This document shows, one piece after another, positions 9,561 through 21,743 of a stretch of DNA of 64,000 nucleotides. Position numbers and translations under genes: made by a program. The notes beneath the pieces were generated by a model. The model saw nothing but the letters and a program-made list of their open reading frames with translations, was not told where the DNA came from and did no database searches. Every line of letters begins with the position of its first letter. The stretch's first letter is position 1. This DNA is from Serinus canaria (lineage: Eukaryota > Chordata > Aves > Passeriformes > Fringillidae): NCBI RefSeq assembly GCF_022539315.1, contig NC_066316.1, positions 29,203,245 to 29,267,244 of the forward strand, given 5' to 3'.

Positions 9561-12500
9561 ATTGGGGAATACCATTCCTAAACCATGAAAATGTACAATT
9601 CACAACAGCTGGAACACAGAAAATCTTGCACTAGGTCTTCAGCAGCTGATAAAATTCACATAGAGATGGGGTTTGCAGTGCTTATGCTCCTGACTCCTTT
9701 GATCCCAAGTCTGCCTATCCTCTACACTTTCCCTCAGCTTTCAGCAGTGGTAGGACAGAGAACCTTCTGTGCCTGGCTGTGCCTGCACATTTCACTGCTT
9801 CTTAATGGTGGTATTCCATCTTGCCTTCAGAATTTGCTGACTCCTGGTTGTGCTAAGTGAAGCAACTGCTCCTATTTTCTCCAAATAGAAAACTTTCGGT
9901 TTTTTCCTCAACCTGTTGTCCTGCCTTTGTGTTTTAGAAGCAGGGGTAGGCATATTGCACCTACTGAATGGCTCTGAAGTGACAGATAAGAGGTAGAAAT
10001 AAAAAGCAGAGATTGCATAGTAAAGAAGAAAACAGTTCCTCAAAAGGCTGGGGAATGCAAAGGAAGCATTCCTCACCTTCCAACCTGTAAAAAGACATTA
10101 ACTACAAATGAAAAAAGTAAGATTTAGAACTCTTCCTGAACTTATCTGCTGAATAATTCATGAATGCCAGAGTTGGGTCTGTTTGAACATCTCCACTAAT
10201 CACCAAGGATTATTTAGTTATTGTTCATTGGGACACAAGTAAAAACAATCCAGCCAAACTTAAAAATGTAAAGATCTTCAGAAGAAATAAAGTATCTGCA
10301 GGCAACGCAGGGCTTCCAAGTAATTGGAGTAACCTTTGCCCTCCCTCAGACTCCATCCTATGGTCAGAAAAATCACACCTGTCCTGCAAAAAACAAGGGT
10401 ATTAACTATCCAGGCTCATTGTAGTTCACTGAAGCTACTTCCCACAGCAGGAAGTGCCCTCAAGGAGAGTGGAGTTAAATGGCCCCGGAGCAACAGAGTG
10501 AACAGAAATAAGGAATTTACTGGGACATCTGGCTGGAAGTGAAGCCTGTTCTGTCCTATCCATTCATCAATTTGGACAATTCATCCTATCCATTTACCAA
10601 ATCCTGCTTATCTCAACACATGCTTTTCAGCAACACAAGACAGAAGATTTATCCCTAAACAGAGATCTTATTTCCTCTTTAGCTTTGTCTAATATTTATG
10701 AATGCTTATTTTCAATTTGCCTAACACCCATTGCTCTTACCTGGCTCCTGTAAAGCCATGCCTGTGGCATCTCAGGTCATTAGTACATCCAGGGTTTGGT
10801 ACAAGGGCTTCTTCTACCAAGGCTGCATGGCAAAGTGCCAAGATATCAGAAACAACCCCTTGATATGAGAGTCCCTGCAACTCCTTTGTGGGGTGGTAGA
10901 GAGGTAGAAGGCTGGGGATCAGATCCAAGCAATTGCTGTCCCCAGTTCCCCATCCTGGGAGATGTTGGCATCACTGTGGCAACAGAAGGTTGTTCTGAGC
11001 CCGTCCTTCCTTGTCTGCTCTCCTTCAGTTCTGCGTTCTGACTTCCACATATTCTGTGTGTGCAGTCAGTATATACAAGTGGGGAGGCTTCACAGTGAAC
11101 TCTGCAGTCCCTTTTTTTCAGGTGATTGACCCCTGGTGACAGTGCAGTTAGAAGTGTTCAAATGGCTGCACTGGGGTTTGGGCAAGGGGTTCTATATTTC
11201 ATGCCTAGATCTCAAATGACCAGCTATGACAATGCACTGGAATATGAAGACAATCACATCTTCTGGCAAATCTTTTGTACCCAAGACAGCTGTGAGAAAG
11301 TTTATAGAAAAAAATGTTGAGAAATGACTATGTAGAAGTGCATGTGGGATTAAAGGCAAGAATTTAAGGCATTGGCTGATGACGTGCTGGCTAAGAACTG
11401 AGAGCAGGAGTTCAGAGCCCAGCAGTCAGCTGGAGCCCTGGAGCCCTTCCAGTCATGTCCTCTCTAAGATAATAGACTGAGCATAGCACCTCAGGGCAGT
11501 GCTATGCACTGCCTTCTGCCCCACAGATGCAAAGAACTCTCTGAAAAACTTTAACATCACGTTTGAGTTCACTTAGGTGTCAAAGTATCCTGAAAAATCT
11601 CTAATTCATATCAGGGGCCTAACTACCATTTTTAAATCCCACTTCTGAAATTCCCATTATGTTATAATGGAGGAGAACAGTGTTAATGTTGCAAACTAAA
11701 ACTCTTGAGGAAAAAATGCAAATTGTATGTATATATTTATTGCCTAAATCAAGTCCCTGATCAGGATGGGGTGGGAGGAAGAAAGAGATAGGTGGAAAAG
11801 AAATCTGTGAGCAATACTTGTTCATCATTTGCTCAGGGGGCCAGTATATTTCCTTCTCTTTAACCATACACTTCTACATGCCTTAAAACCTCCCTGAAGA
11901 GATTCAGATTTTCTTGTCTATGAAGATGTAATGTGCAATTAAGCAAGCAGAGAGAGTTTTGGTTTTTACTCTGGTATTTCTTTTCCATTAAAACTGTGAA
12001 CAATAATTAAATCAGTGAAGTTGAGAGGCAAATAGCAAGATTCTGCAATCAGTGAAATTGAATCCCAGGTATCTGTCCAGAGAACTGGGAATTGCTTTAT
12101 TGTCTCTGTCAAGAACAATTCCTCAACTACGTATCTCTCCAAAAGGCATACAACTGAGAATCAAATGTATTCTCCAAGGAACATCTGCTCTTATGGTACT
12201 CTTCCCTCCTCTGTTTTTGTACAAACTCAGCACTAGTAACTTGGATTTCACAGCTAAAATCCTCTGAAATGTTGTCATGCCTAAGTATAATCTTCTGACA
12301 ATTCCCTCCTGAAGCTTATAGTACACTCTTTGTTGGGCTTCAGCTGAACAAGATAATTTCAATACTTTTTTGACCTAAAATGAGTTTAAAACCAGACCTG
12401 GAGGCAAAATCCACACATATTCAGTGTTTCTGAAAGGCCCCAGCTACACAGCTCTGACCCCTTGTTTTATGAGCTTCTTTGTGTACCACTGTAGCAATGC

Positions 12501-14454
12501 ATGTAGTTTTACATGGGAACATAAAAACTTGCAGCCCAGAACTAATTGGCCCCTTCCACCTGACTTCCTCTTCCAGCAGATGCTTCAGAGAAATAGCAGA
12601 GGCTCTGCAATGTGTCTATGGTAGAACTAATGTTGACTGGTCAAAGAAAATTAATATCTTTTCCTCTTCTATTGCATTCAGAAGTAGTCAAACTCAGTTT
12701 GTTGACAAAATAGATAGCAGACAAAAAAAAAAGAGATCTCAAGTGTCACCGATGCCAAGCTCATAGTGCTACTAGACCCCACAAGTTTCAGACCCCATAA
12801 AAGTGCAAAGGCTGTGTTGCTCAGAGGGAGCAGTGCAGGCCCTTGAGGGCTGTTTTATCAAGGCAGCAAATTGGTCTTTGAAATAGGTGTTATGCCATCA
12901 GTGACGATGAAGGGTAGGAACCCATCAGCTGATTGCAGTTTTCTAACCCATTATTTATTTACATAGATAATTAATTCCTCTTAAGTGCAAACATTTATCA
13001 GCAATTCCATTACCTAACTTTTCCTTCTAAGTTCTTTCTAGGACTAGGCACACTGACAGCTTCAGTAACTACCATCTAATTAAAGTAATTGTTGGACTGC
13101 ATTTCTTATTCTGTTTCATGTATAATTATACTCCATGGGAAATCTTGTGGGATTTGAAACAGACTTTTAATCTATTCCACATGAATCTAAAATAACTCCC
13201 AAGAAAATAATTTAATAGTCATGTTTAACAGTGTGCCACTTCATTTGCACTAGAGATTTCACAGTCTCAATGCTACTCATAGACCTTTTCAGTCACACAG
13301 GGACAACAAAAAGGTTCCTTCAACAGGGAAAATTTCCCAAATTTTTGTTCATTAATTAAGTTGGTTTTAAAGGGAAATCTTTGCTGATTTGTTTGTCCAA
13401 CAAATCCAGTCTCTCCTAAGGAGACTGACAGCTGCTTATCCTGAAGTCTTATGGACAGCTGCACTTTTTTTTACTTTGTTCCCTAAATTAACCATGACCC
13501 ATTCATACTCTCCTGAATTCCCCTTCCTTCCTAGCTGGCATGAAAGTACCACCAATTTTGGTTCATTGACAGCATGTACTTTCACCACTACTCTGTTTAT
13601 AACATCAGTTATGCTCAAAATGCCTTATTCGGGCACTGATATTGCTACATTTTTTCACTGTAAATTGCTCTATTAAGGAGGATACAGTGAAAAAAGAAAA
13701 AACCCTGCCACTTCTGTGATCCTTTCATGCTCAGAATGATGTAACTAGGGTCCAGATAGGACAGGTGCATTGGAAGTAGACATTTATGAGGTTACCTGTG
13801 GCTGAATTTAAATTCAGCAGCTGGTGTGCACCCTCTCAGGACACTAGAATATCAGCAAGTGGTCTTCTTGAGCACAACACTGCCCTTAAAACACATTAAC
13901 ATTTTTCTTTTTGTGGAAAAAAACACCTGAAAGCAAATGATGGGAACTTGATCTCAATTAAGCATGGAGCCAGGTGTGTCAAGGACCAGCAGCTTAGAAT
14001 GGGAAAGTAATCCTGTACCCCTTAACTTAAATGTGTCACACAGACAGCATATAACTTCCTACTAATCTGTGAAACATTAACTCTTCTTTCACAATTTGAA
14101 CAGAAAATTGCTCAAGTTCCTAACTCCAGAACATTTAAAGAAAAAACTCAAATGTGTTTTTCTTTTGGTAGTGTCTAAAATCTGGTTATGGATGTCCAGT
14201 TTTTTTTATGGATGCAAGCAAGCAGAAACTGTCTAATCCTGCAGGTGTTTCCTATACTACACACAAACACTTCAGAGTAGGAAGCATTCAGGGATTTTTG
14301 TTCCATCTCCCAAGGAACAGAAACAGTGCCTGTGGTTATGCTTCTGAATAACAAACCCCAGAAAAGCCATCTAGATTGAAACACTGTAGCTTGATTACTT
14401 CCACATTTTCATATTGGCTAAAATTACCAGATAAGTGGATCTACAATGTTCTCC
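9561..14454. other. Long stretch of unique-looking DNA
   Basis: No gene and no confident repeat. It holds a weak inverted repeat at 11481-11507, and an AT-rich part near 12945-13115 with several TTAATT / TAATTA cores. The open frames (60-95 codons) lack recognisable domains. Confidence 0.5.
11481..11507. repeat. Inverted repeat, 9-bp arms, 9-base loop
   Basis: GCATAGCAC (11481-11489) and GTGCTATGC (11499-11507) are exact reverse complements around CTCAGGGCA. It is short and may well be chance. Confidence 0.7.
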
Positions 14455-14660
14455 TTTCATGCTTTATCACACTGTCTCTCAGTGATTACAGTTTATTAAA
14501 TTAGGAGTGGTCATTAGAAATAGAGGTTGCCAAGCTATTTATCAGGTTAATTAACTCAGCTTTTTCCTGCTGCCTTATTGATTTGGCAGTCTGAAGCCAT
14601 TGGACAAACGATTTTATGGAGGTGTTTATTGCAGTTATAGGACATAACATAGGTATTGAA
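14455..14660. other. Candidate conserved noncoding element
   Basis: A repeat-free segment with a 10-bp palindrome GTTAATTAAC at 14546-14555 (half-sites like those of homeodomain or HNF1-type factors), a TTTATTAAATTAG block and a TTATTGATTTGG block. I infer possible enhancer function from the look of the sequence only; conservation cannot be tested here. Confidence 0.3.
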
Positions 14661-15589
14661 GTTTACTGTCATGCCAGCTAGCCAGTACTTATATGAACTG
14701 CAATTATCTTATGCAGGTAGATCTTGACCTGCACTCAGACTTCATCCTGACTCATTGCACAGGGAGGAATTTCACCCTCCAAAAACACTCCGTGGTTTGT
14801 GAGATATTAGCTGATAGGGCTTGCAGCTGGCCAAGGAACTATTTCTTATCTCTGAACAGACAGCCTGAGCAGGGCCATTTAACATGGAGATGGATTTGGG
14901 ACACTGCACTCATAGCACACAGCAGACAGATTCATCCTACTGACATGGGTTACCTTTTGGCATTACCTACCACCTCACCAGAAGCATCTAACAAAATTAA
15001 ATTGTGCAACATAGGTTGAATACAGCTTTTGTGAATATCTCCTTATGAACTCACTGTAAAGCCCTTCCTGATCACTTTGTGAGGCTTTTCTAACCTTTTG
15101 TAAACAAAGAGACACTTTTTCAAAACTGTGGGGGAAAAAATCACATTTTATCAGCATGATTACAGTGGTTTGACAAAGAACTAAATGCATTTTTCACTAA
15201 TATTCGTGTAATGCATAAATATATTTGCAGACGATTCCCCTCCATTTTTGTGAAAAGTTAATGCACAGTCCAACTGGTAAGCCAGTGAAATGTCAGTGAA
15301 TGAGCTCTTCTTCTAATTGACCACTTGCAGTTACATCACTTGTTAAAAGAACAGACATTTTGAAAGAAAATAAATGTTATACAGGGAACAAAACATTTCA
15401 AAATTACAGCAAAACAAAGGCATTATTTTGTGATTTTTTTTGAAAGGGTCAGATGTAAAAAAACCTTTCAAAAACATTTTCTTTTGGCAACACTCTTCAT
15501 AGAGCAGTACATTTCTATGGGGTCATCTTACCTTTCTTTCATTGTAATTTTTTTTTCTGTCACCACAGAGCATGACTCCTTTACTTTAA
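14661..15589. other. Intergenic DNA, no gene recognised
   Basis: A 108-codon open frame (14693-15019) has no recognisable domain. Otherwise AT-rich unique-looking sequence. Confidence 0.5.
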
Positions 15590-15760
15590 ATGGGTAAGAG
15601 CACCATGTGGGCCAGTGGTATCCTGGAGCTGGGGGAGTTGTGGGGGATCCCCAGGATGACAAGGAGGGAGCAGAGCAGCTTGGGGCCAGCCATGGGGCAG
15701 CCCAGGACTAGGGAGTGGGCACTCCTGTGGCAGTGTCCCCAAGGCCTTGGCAATTTTATC
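15590..15760. other. GC-rich block without CpG
   Basis: This segment stands out as G+C-rich against AT-rich flanks, with GGGGGAGTTGTGGGGGATCC and a GGGGATCCCC palindrome at 15643-15652. I see no CpG in it, so it is not a CpG island; it could be an old methylated element or a decayed repeat. A 62-codon frame runs through it but shows no known domain. Confidence 0.5.
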
Positions 15761-17512
15761 TCATTAACTTCCAGCTAGAGATGATAACTCTGGTTGTCTT
15801 TCACTGCTGAAGCAAATAGGATTCCTTACACTGATTACAGAAGCAGTCAAATCAACACTTTGTCTCCCATTGTAGGCAAATATCCCCCACTGTAGGAAAG
15901 TTAGTGCTAAACTAAACACCTAAATAGAATTACTATGATGGGATATAATGAATATTCTAATATTATACCTGTTTAATTTTGAAGAAATTGACTGCTGAAG
16001 TAGCAGGCTTTCATTAGAATGAATTTGATCTTACTGCCTCTTGATCATAGCCTGTAGAAAGAAGATACTCTGCTCTCCAAATTCTTCCTGTTTCAAGAGA
16101 AATCCAAGAAAATCCCTAATCTCCTCCACACTTGACTCCCTGTATGTATCTTTGTTAAATATTATATATCTTTATCTTAATTTGACAAAAAAGGCAAGGT
16201 TCATATATCTAGTCAGTGGAAAACTAGCGAGGACAAATCAAAATTAATAAATAAATATGAAAAAACAAACAGCAGGTGTTCATAGTCCTGTGGTAGAAGT
16301 GGTGGCTGATTGGTCCTTCTTGTACTGCACAATTGGAGCTTTTTCTCTGTCAAGAAAGCTTATCTCCTTGCCTAATTTCTTCATTTCCCATCACACTTTT
16401 GGACTTGTTATAGATGTTAACATCAACCTCAGAACCTCTTCCAATATAAAAATCAGAAGGGAATGAGGTTTTACCATAAAGACAATCACCTAAAGTAATT
16501 TTTCATTGTGGAATAGACCAGTAGAAAATCATAATAGCCAGGAAAACACCATTCTTGAGAAAGGTGTGAAAATTTAGTCCATTAAATGTGTGAAGGGTGT
16601 TATTTACTTTACCAAATTTGCAGTCAAATGCTATATTGAAAATTGAAATGTCGAGATGTTATTTTTTTTGCTGGTGGCAAATTCTAGTCCTTAGGGATTA
16701 TTATATTGCATTTCAGAAAGCTGGTGTTTGACAAAAAGAAGCTGGAATATGGGATTTCTAAAGGATCTTTAGATCCTGTTGAACACCCCTCTGGTGATAA
16801 GTGTGTCATAAACAGAGAAGAAAAGCTGTTGGGTGGATGAAAATTGTTTTCAGAATAGCATTTTACCTTGCTAAAAAGGTTTATTTCCTTCTACATCAAA
16901 CAGCAGTTTAACTTCAGAAAACTTTACTGCTATTGAAATAAATGTCAAGCTCCACAGTGAAAAAACAGACCGTAAAGAGGATGTGTATGAAATAACACAT
17001 GGGCTGCCTTGTTGACCTTCTGTCCTCCTGGTAGAACTCCTGTTGGGTAGCTGTCCTAACAAAAGCACAGCAGAGGAAGGGGCGGTCTATTCCACTTACC
17101 TGGAAATGGATATGACACAAATTCACACAACCTGTGGCATTAGTTGACTCTCACTGATTAAGAAATTATGTCAGTCTTCATCAGACACTATCAGGAAGTG
17201 CCACAGAAAAGATGGAAAGATCCCCAAAAGGCAGCGGAAGCCGGTGTTAGTCAATGGAAAACTGAGCCCTAAAACAATGCAAGTTTTTTTCTTCTCCATC
17301 TGGACTGCTAAAAACAATTTGTGATGCATTCAACTCCAGACAGAAGAGTTAATCACACCCAACTTTCACAACTCATAGGTATTGTTAAATATTGTAAAGC
17401 CCATGAAATAATTTAAATAAATTTAAGTAATGCAGATATGTAAGTACAGGTGCATATATAGAATACAGAGAAGTTTAAGAGACTTTTAGTCTAAGGAAAT
17501 AAAAGTATTAAA
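15761..17512. other. Intergenic DNA, no gene recognised
   Basis: AT-rich unique-looking DNA with only short chance open frames. No repeats recognised. Confidence 0.5.
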
Positions 17513-17551
17513 TCTCATTTTTAAACCTTTTAAAAAGGTTTAAAAATGAGA
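17513..17551. repeat. Perfect hairpin, 19-bp arms around a single A
   Basis: The left arm 17513-17531 (TCTCATTTTTAAACCTTTT) and the right arm 17533-17551 are exact reverse complements, with only base 17532 between them. It could extrude as a cruciform. The lack of any mismatch suggests a recent origin, for example by template switching, or selection on structure. It is not a known transposon end, and I see no paired copy nearby. Confidence 0.95.
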
Positions 17552-17593
17552 AAGGAGTCCCTAGGGGGCTCCATATCACAAAAGGGCTGCAGT

Positions 17594-17620
17594 AAAAAAA
17601 AAAAAAAAAACAAAAAAAAA
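17594..17620. repeat. A-run pair (17 A, C, 9 A)
   Basis: A nearly pure A tract. It could be the tail of a retroposed sequence on the plus strand, but nothing recognisable precedes it apart from the hairpin 40 bases upstream. Confidence 0.85.
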
Positions 17621-18257
17621 CCACAAGTTCATGAACATATAATTCTGTGCTCTCTTTCTGACTTGGCAGTGTAGTCAAATAACTTTAATGCAATGGCGCC
17701 AAGTGCCTAAATCTGAAAGGACAATTACAACATTTAACATCAATGGAAAAGCTACCAGGAAATGTGTTGCAAACTTTCTGTGGAAGTGATTTAATTTTTA
17801 AAGACTGACATTCTTCTTCTCTGGAAAATAAGGTTGCTGCATTTGGAGAATTTATAACAACCAAGAAAGAAAATTTACTATAACCAAAACTGAAAGCAAT
17901 ATTTTATTGTTCATACTAAATGGAATGAAAAAATTTAAATAAAGAAATATAATAGTCAGGCTTTCTGACATCATTCCAGTATGAATCCAGCATACTTGTT
18001 CATTGTGCAGACAAAATAGTGTTTAAAAATTACATTGGGTGACTACATTGTTGAAGGATTTTTAATCGACTTTTTAATGGTAAAGCCTGGTTAAGTTGAC
18101 CAAGATGTTTAAAAATTATTGCTGATTGGATTCCTAAACTTTACTTACAGAGATGTGGCATAACCGGAAGCACACCCAGTACAGCTGGCTCTGGGATTAT
18201 ACAGTACTTCACAGTGATGTATGAAAGAGAAACTCACAAGTCCTCAGAACATGACAA
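17621..18257. other. Intergenic DNA, no gene recognised
   Basis: AT-rich, unique-looking sequence up to the CR1 copy. Confidence 0.5.
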
Positions 18258-18511
18258 TAAAACATGTCCAAACTGAAAGAGGGTAGGTTTACATTAGATA
18301 TTAGAAAGAAATTCTTTTCTGTGGGTGTGGTGAAACACTGGGACAGGTTGCCCAGAGAAGTTGTGGATGTCCCGTGAGTGTTCAAGGTGAGGTTGGATGG
18401 GGCTCTCAGCAGCCTGGTCTAGTGGAAGGTGTCCATGGCAGGTGTCAGGGGGGCTGAAAATGGATGATTTTTAAGGTCCCTTCCTATCCAGGCCATTCTA
18501 TGATTCTATGA
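18258..18511 (+). mobile_element. CR1 LINE, 5'-truncated 3' end
   Basis: Classic avian CR1 3' region in order: AACTGAAAGAGGGTAGGTTT (18271-18290), AGATATTAGAAAGAAATTCT, ACACTGGGACAGGTTGCCCA, GTGAGGTTGGATGGGGCTCT, CAGCCTGGTCTAGTGGAAGG, then CCATTCTATGATTCTATGA at the 3' end. CR1 copies are usually truncated at the 5' end, as here, and have no target-site duplication or polyA tail. Only the 3'-terminal quarter kilobase is present, so there is no coding capacity. The close match to the form I remember suggests a relatively young insertion. Confidence 0.97.
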
Positions 18512-20591
18512 ATATCTAGATATTACAGGGAAAGGAGAAAAACTAGTGCTGGCACACGCAGATATACTGCCCACAAGTCTTCTCAATGACACACCACCAT
18601 TCTTTTCTCTGCAGAAATACCAGACTTGCTCACATTAAAAAAGCATACATTTCTTTCAGGGGAAACAAGACCACCAAACAAGATTGTTTGTCTGAGAGGC
18701 AAACAATCAAACAGTGATTTCAGAAGAACCTCCCTGAAATCAAGCCAGAGGGAATAAAGGAAGTTTCTGCCAAGATAAAACAAAAGACCTAGAGTTAGTA
18801 GATGCTAAATAGAAACCAAATAAATGTAATAAGTCCTGCAAAATCATGAAGCCTGTATGCCCCTTTAACCTTGCTTACAAGTTTATTTTGCATAGTGAAT
18901 ATATTTAATTTGAACACTTAGGTAGTGGTGTTTGGATTTGTGGTTTTGCCTTGAAATTCTCATAACGTTTCTAATCTGCCTTTACACCTTTTTTTTTTCC
19001 CCCTGGAACATGTAAATTGACTCCTAAAGAGCTGCTGGCCATTTCCATGCTAGTTCTGTTATTCACATCTTTTCTCTTGCACCTTTATTGCAACTCCAAA
19101 CATGACAGAGACCTACAGCTATTCCCAAGGAGGGATGAAGACCCTGCCCCATACTTTGTCAAGGTCCACATAGACACCTCAGGGAAAAGAGAGATGTGTT
19201 TCCTTTGCCTCCCCATCCTGGGAAGACTGTCTGCCTCTGCTTGGCAAGAGTGCATCCTCTTCAATCATGTTCCCTAAGCCATCTCCTAGGCCCTAGACTC
19301 AAACTGTCCTTCTTAGGCTAGGCAGTGATGGACTACCTGAAATTGTTTTTAACAGCGCTTTCATCTGCAGCTGAAATTCTTCATGAGAGTTGTGGGATGT
19401 CAAAAAAAGATGATGTTTAAAAAAGAAAAAAAAGCCTGTATCTCACACTCTGGGGGTAAGAGATCTTTTTGAGGTCCTTTGACCTTAGGACTGCAGAATT
19501 CAAAATTCTGGTCAGACTCCCTGCTGAGGGGCAGAAAGGCAATGATCATACAGTGACTGCTGTACTGTGTTAGTGGAAGGTGCTGATATGATATAGCATC
19601 CATTAGGAATACCTTCGAAGCTGTTCAGAAGAAACACAGGGTAACTGAGGTAATATTTGTAGGGTTTAAAAGGGATTGTGCAGGTATCTGAGGCCATATT
19701 AACAAAGTAAGCTTTACCTATGAAACTCCATGGAGTGAACCTTGATAATGTTCCCCAAGCCCTTTCCCTTAATTTTCCTTTTGTCTCTAAATTCAGTGGG
19801 TCTAGCTGTAAAATTCCTACAAAGAAAGAGGGTCTTAAAATACTTCCAGCTGTGCTAACACCTGAAGAAAAAAGATATTTCAGGAGATAACTGCAACCGA
19901 ATATCCACATCAAAGGAATTTGGGAAATGTCTGAACTTTAGTTGCTTATTCACATCATATCTTGGGCCTTTCACAGGCTATAACTGTAAAATGGAAAGTA
20001 GACCAAAAGGAAACATTACTCTTCTATTATTTTTGCAATGCTTTTAAACAGGGAGACAAATCTAGTTCTTCAGTTGGGTGGGAGCTGCCATTTTGAGTCA
20101 GCTGAGACAGTCTTTCAAAGTTAATCACTGTGCTCATACCATCACCCAAAAAGCCTCTAGTGTTTTCTTTTACTTGCCTTTGAATAAAAGTTAATCAGTA
20201 CAAGATACATAACACAATAAACTGCTTTGCCACAGAGACAGACAACAGACTTTAAATTCCCAGATTTTTTAATTTGTTCTTGCACATTTACAAGACTCAA
20301 TATCTTTGCAATTGGATTCTCCTAGTTCCTCTGTTTTCCATAGTATGGAGCACTACACCAGAATCAATCTGCACAGCATTTAGCAATGCCTACCAAAAAT
20401 ATGGTTGTGATAATGACTTATTTATAAGTTTTTTTGCTTCTGGGTACTAATCCTTCTTGACATTCCTGGGATACAGTCAATTTCCATGATGGCTACGAGT
20501 TCTCCTCCTACCTGCATTTTTACAGGTATTTTTCTCTATATTTTTTATGCCTATAGTTTTAAGGTATACTCCAAATATTAGAACTGTCATC
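18512..20591. other. Intergenic DNA, no gene recognised
   Basis: An 86-codon frame (19017-19277) begins with a hydrophobic stretch but starts at a non-ATG codon and shows no family features. A 133-codon minus-strand frame (19512-19913) likewise has none. Confidence 0.5.
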
Positions 20592-20630
20592 ATAATCATA
20601 AAATTTCAGGAACTGGAAGGAACACAGTGG
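20592..20630 (-). mobile_element. Possible tiny CR1 3'-end relic
   Basis: ATAATCATAAAATTTCAGGA followed by ACTGGAAGGAAC resembles the reverse complement of a CR1 3' terminus (AATCATAGAAT...GGAAGGGAC type). It is too short to be sure. Confidence 0.35.
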
Positions 20631-20861
20631 TGTTGAACAGATAATAAACAATTATACTGCAAATTAGTTAGTTGCGGAGCTATAATCTGCAGTCTCCAAG
20701 GGAACATGAGCAGTTACAAACCTATAGCTAAGCCCATCTTTCACCCAGCAGCCAAGGTCATGTTTTTGGAGCTGTGATGGATGGCTTAGCTATGCCTCTG
20801 CCAGCATTTCTTTCAGTGAGTCACAAGGGATGGTTGGAGAAGGCATCACTCAGGCTGTCAG

Positions 20862-20959
20862 CGGGCACCGGGGGCTCCAGCAGGAAGGTCGCTCTGCCGC
20901 CCCGCCACTGCACGCTTGGCTCCGTGCCACGGAAGGGCTCCCCAAGGGTGCATCACCCG
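20862..20959. other. Compact CpG cluster
   Basis: Nine CpG dinucleotides fall within about 100 bases (20862, 20869, 20890, 20898, 20903, 20913, 20923, 20930, 20958), in a G+C-rich patch, while the surrounding DNA is AT-rich and nearly CpG-free. It is too small for a standard CpG island, but could mark a small unmethylated promoter or enhancer, or a young GC-rich insertion. Open frames run through it on both strands (for example 20774-20980 and 20850-21125) with no recognisable domain. Confidence 0.7.
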
Positions 20960-20989
20960 CTCTCCTCTCAAGCTCTCTGAGAATCAGAT

Positions 20990-21718
20990 GTGCTTTGCTG
21001 CAAAGCACACACAGCATATCAACACCAGCAAAACACCACATGTTCTCCAGGTACAAATATTTACTGGCTGCGGGAATGATTTCCTGGATGGATATCAAGA
21101 ATTTGCCAATTTGCAAAGATCTCATTTTGAAGGGTTAGAAGACCAGTGAAGGAATAGAAGGCACTGTAAGAAATGGAGAAGAGTAATCTGAATTAACAGT
21201 TTGCCATGAGAACTGATACTAAATTAAAACTGCAGCATGAGGCCACAAAGCTGTTTGCATGACATTTTGGAGTGAGATTTACAAGTAAGTAAGTACTGTT
21301 GTTGAATTTCAATCATGTCTTGTCTCATTAGAAAAGGACTCTGAGTTGATTTTTACAGGAATCTGAAGTTTAAGGTCTTTACCCTCATGAGTTGTTGCAC
21401 ATAATAACATTTGGATCCAGATGGAAGAGTTGTTCCTTGATCATTCCGATGTCATTTGCTTCTGAAAAATTCTGTTCAGCACCATCCCGCTGTGAATAAG
21501 CTCCACATACCCCAAACAAGCACTGATGATGCTCACTAAACACTATCAAAAACTTAGTGTATGGCAGAGTGGAGTAGGACAAGGATTCTGAACAGAAAAA
21601 ATTACTATGAGCACATATCAGATCTTAAGAGTCAAATTCTCTGGACAAGGCAATATATCTTCACTGGCAACCACAAAGCTATATAATGTAATTCTGTCTA
21701 AAACCAGTGCAGGGAAAC
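20990..21718. other. Intergenic DNA, no gene recognised
   Basis: Unique-looking DNA with only chance-length open frames. Confidence 0.5.
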
Positions 21719-21743
21719 AAACAACAACAACAACAACAACAAA
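21719..21743. repeat. (AAC)n microsatellite
   Basis: About eight ACA/AAC units in a row. It is read as a run of threonine or valine codons in two overlapping chance frames. Confidence 0.9.

Noticed and set aside
19017..19277. 86-codon frame with a hydrophobic start
   Set aside because: It begins at a non-ATG codon and has no family features.
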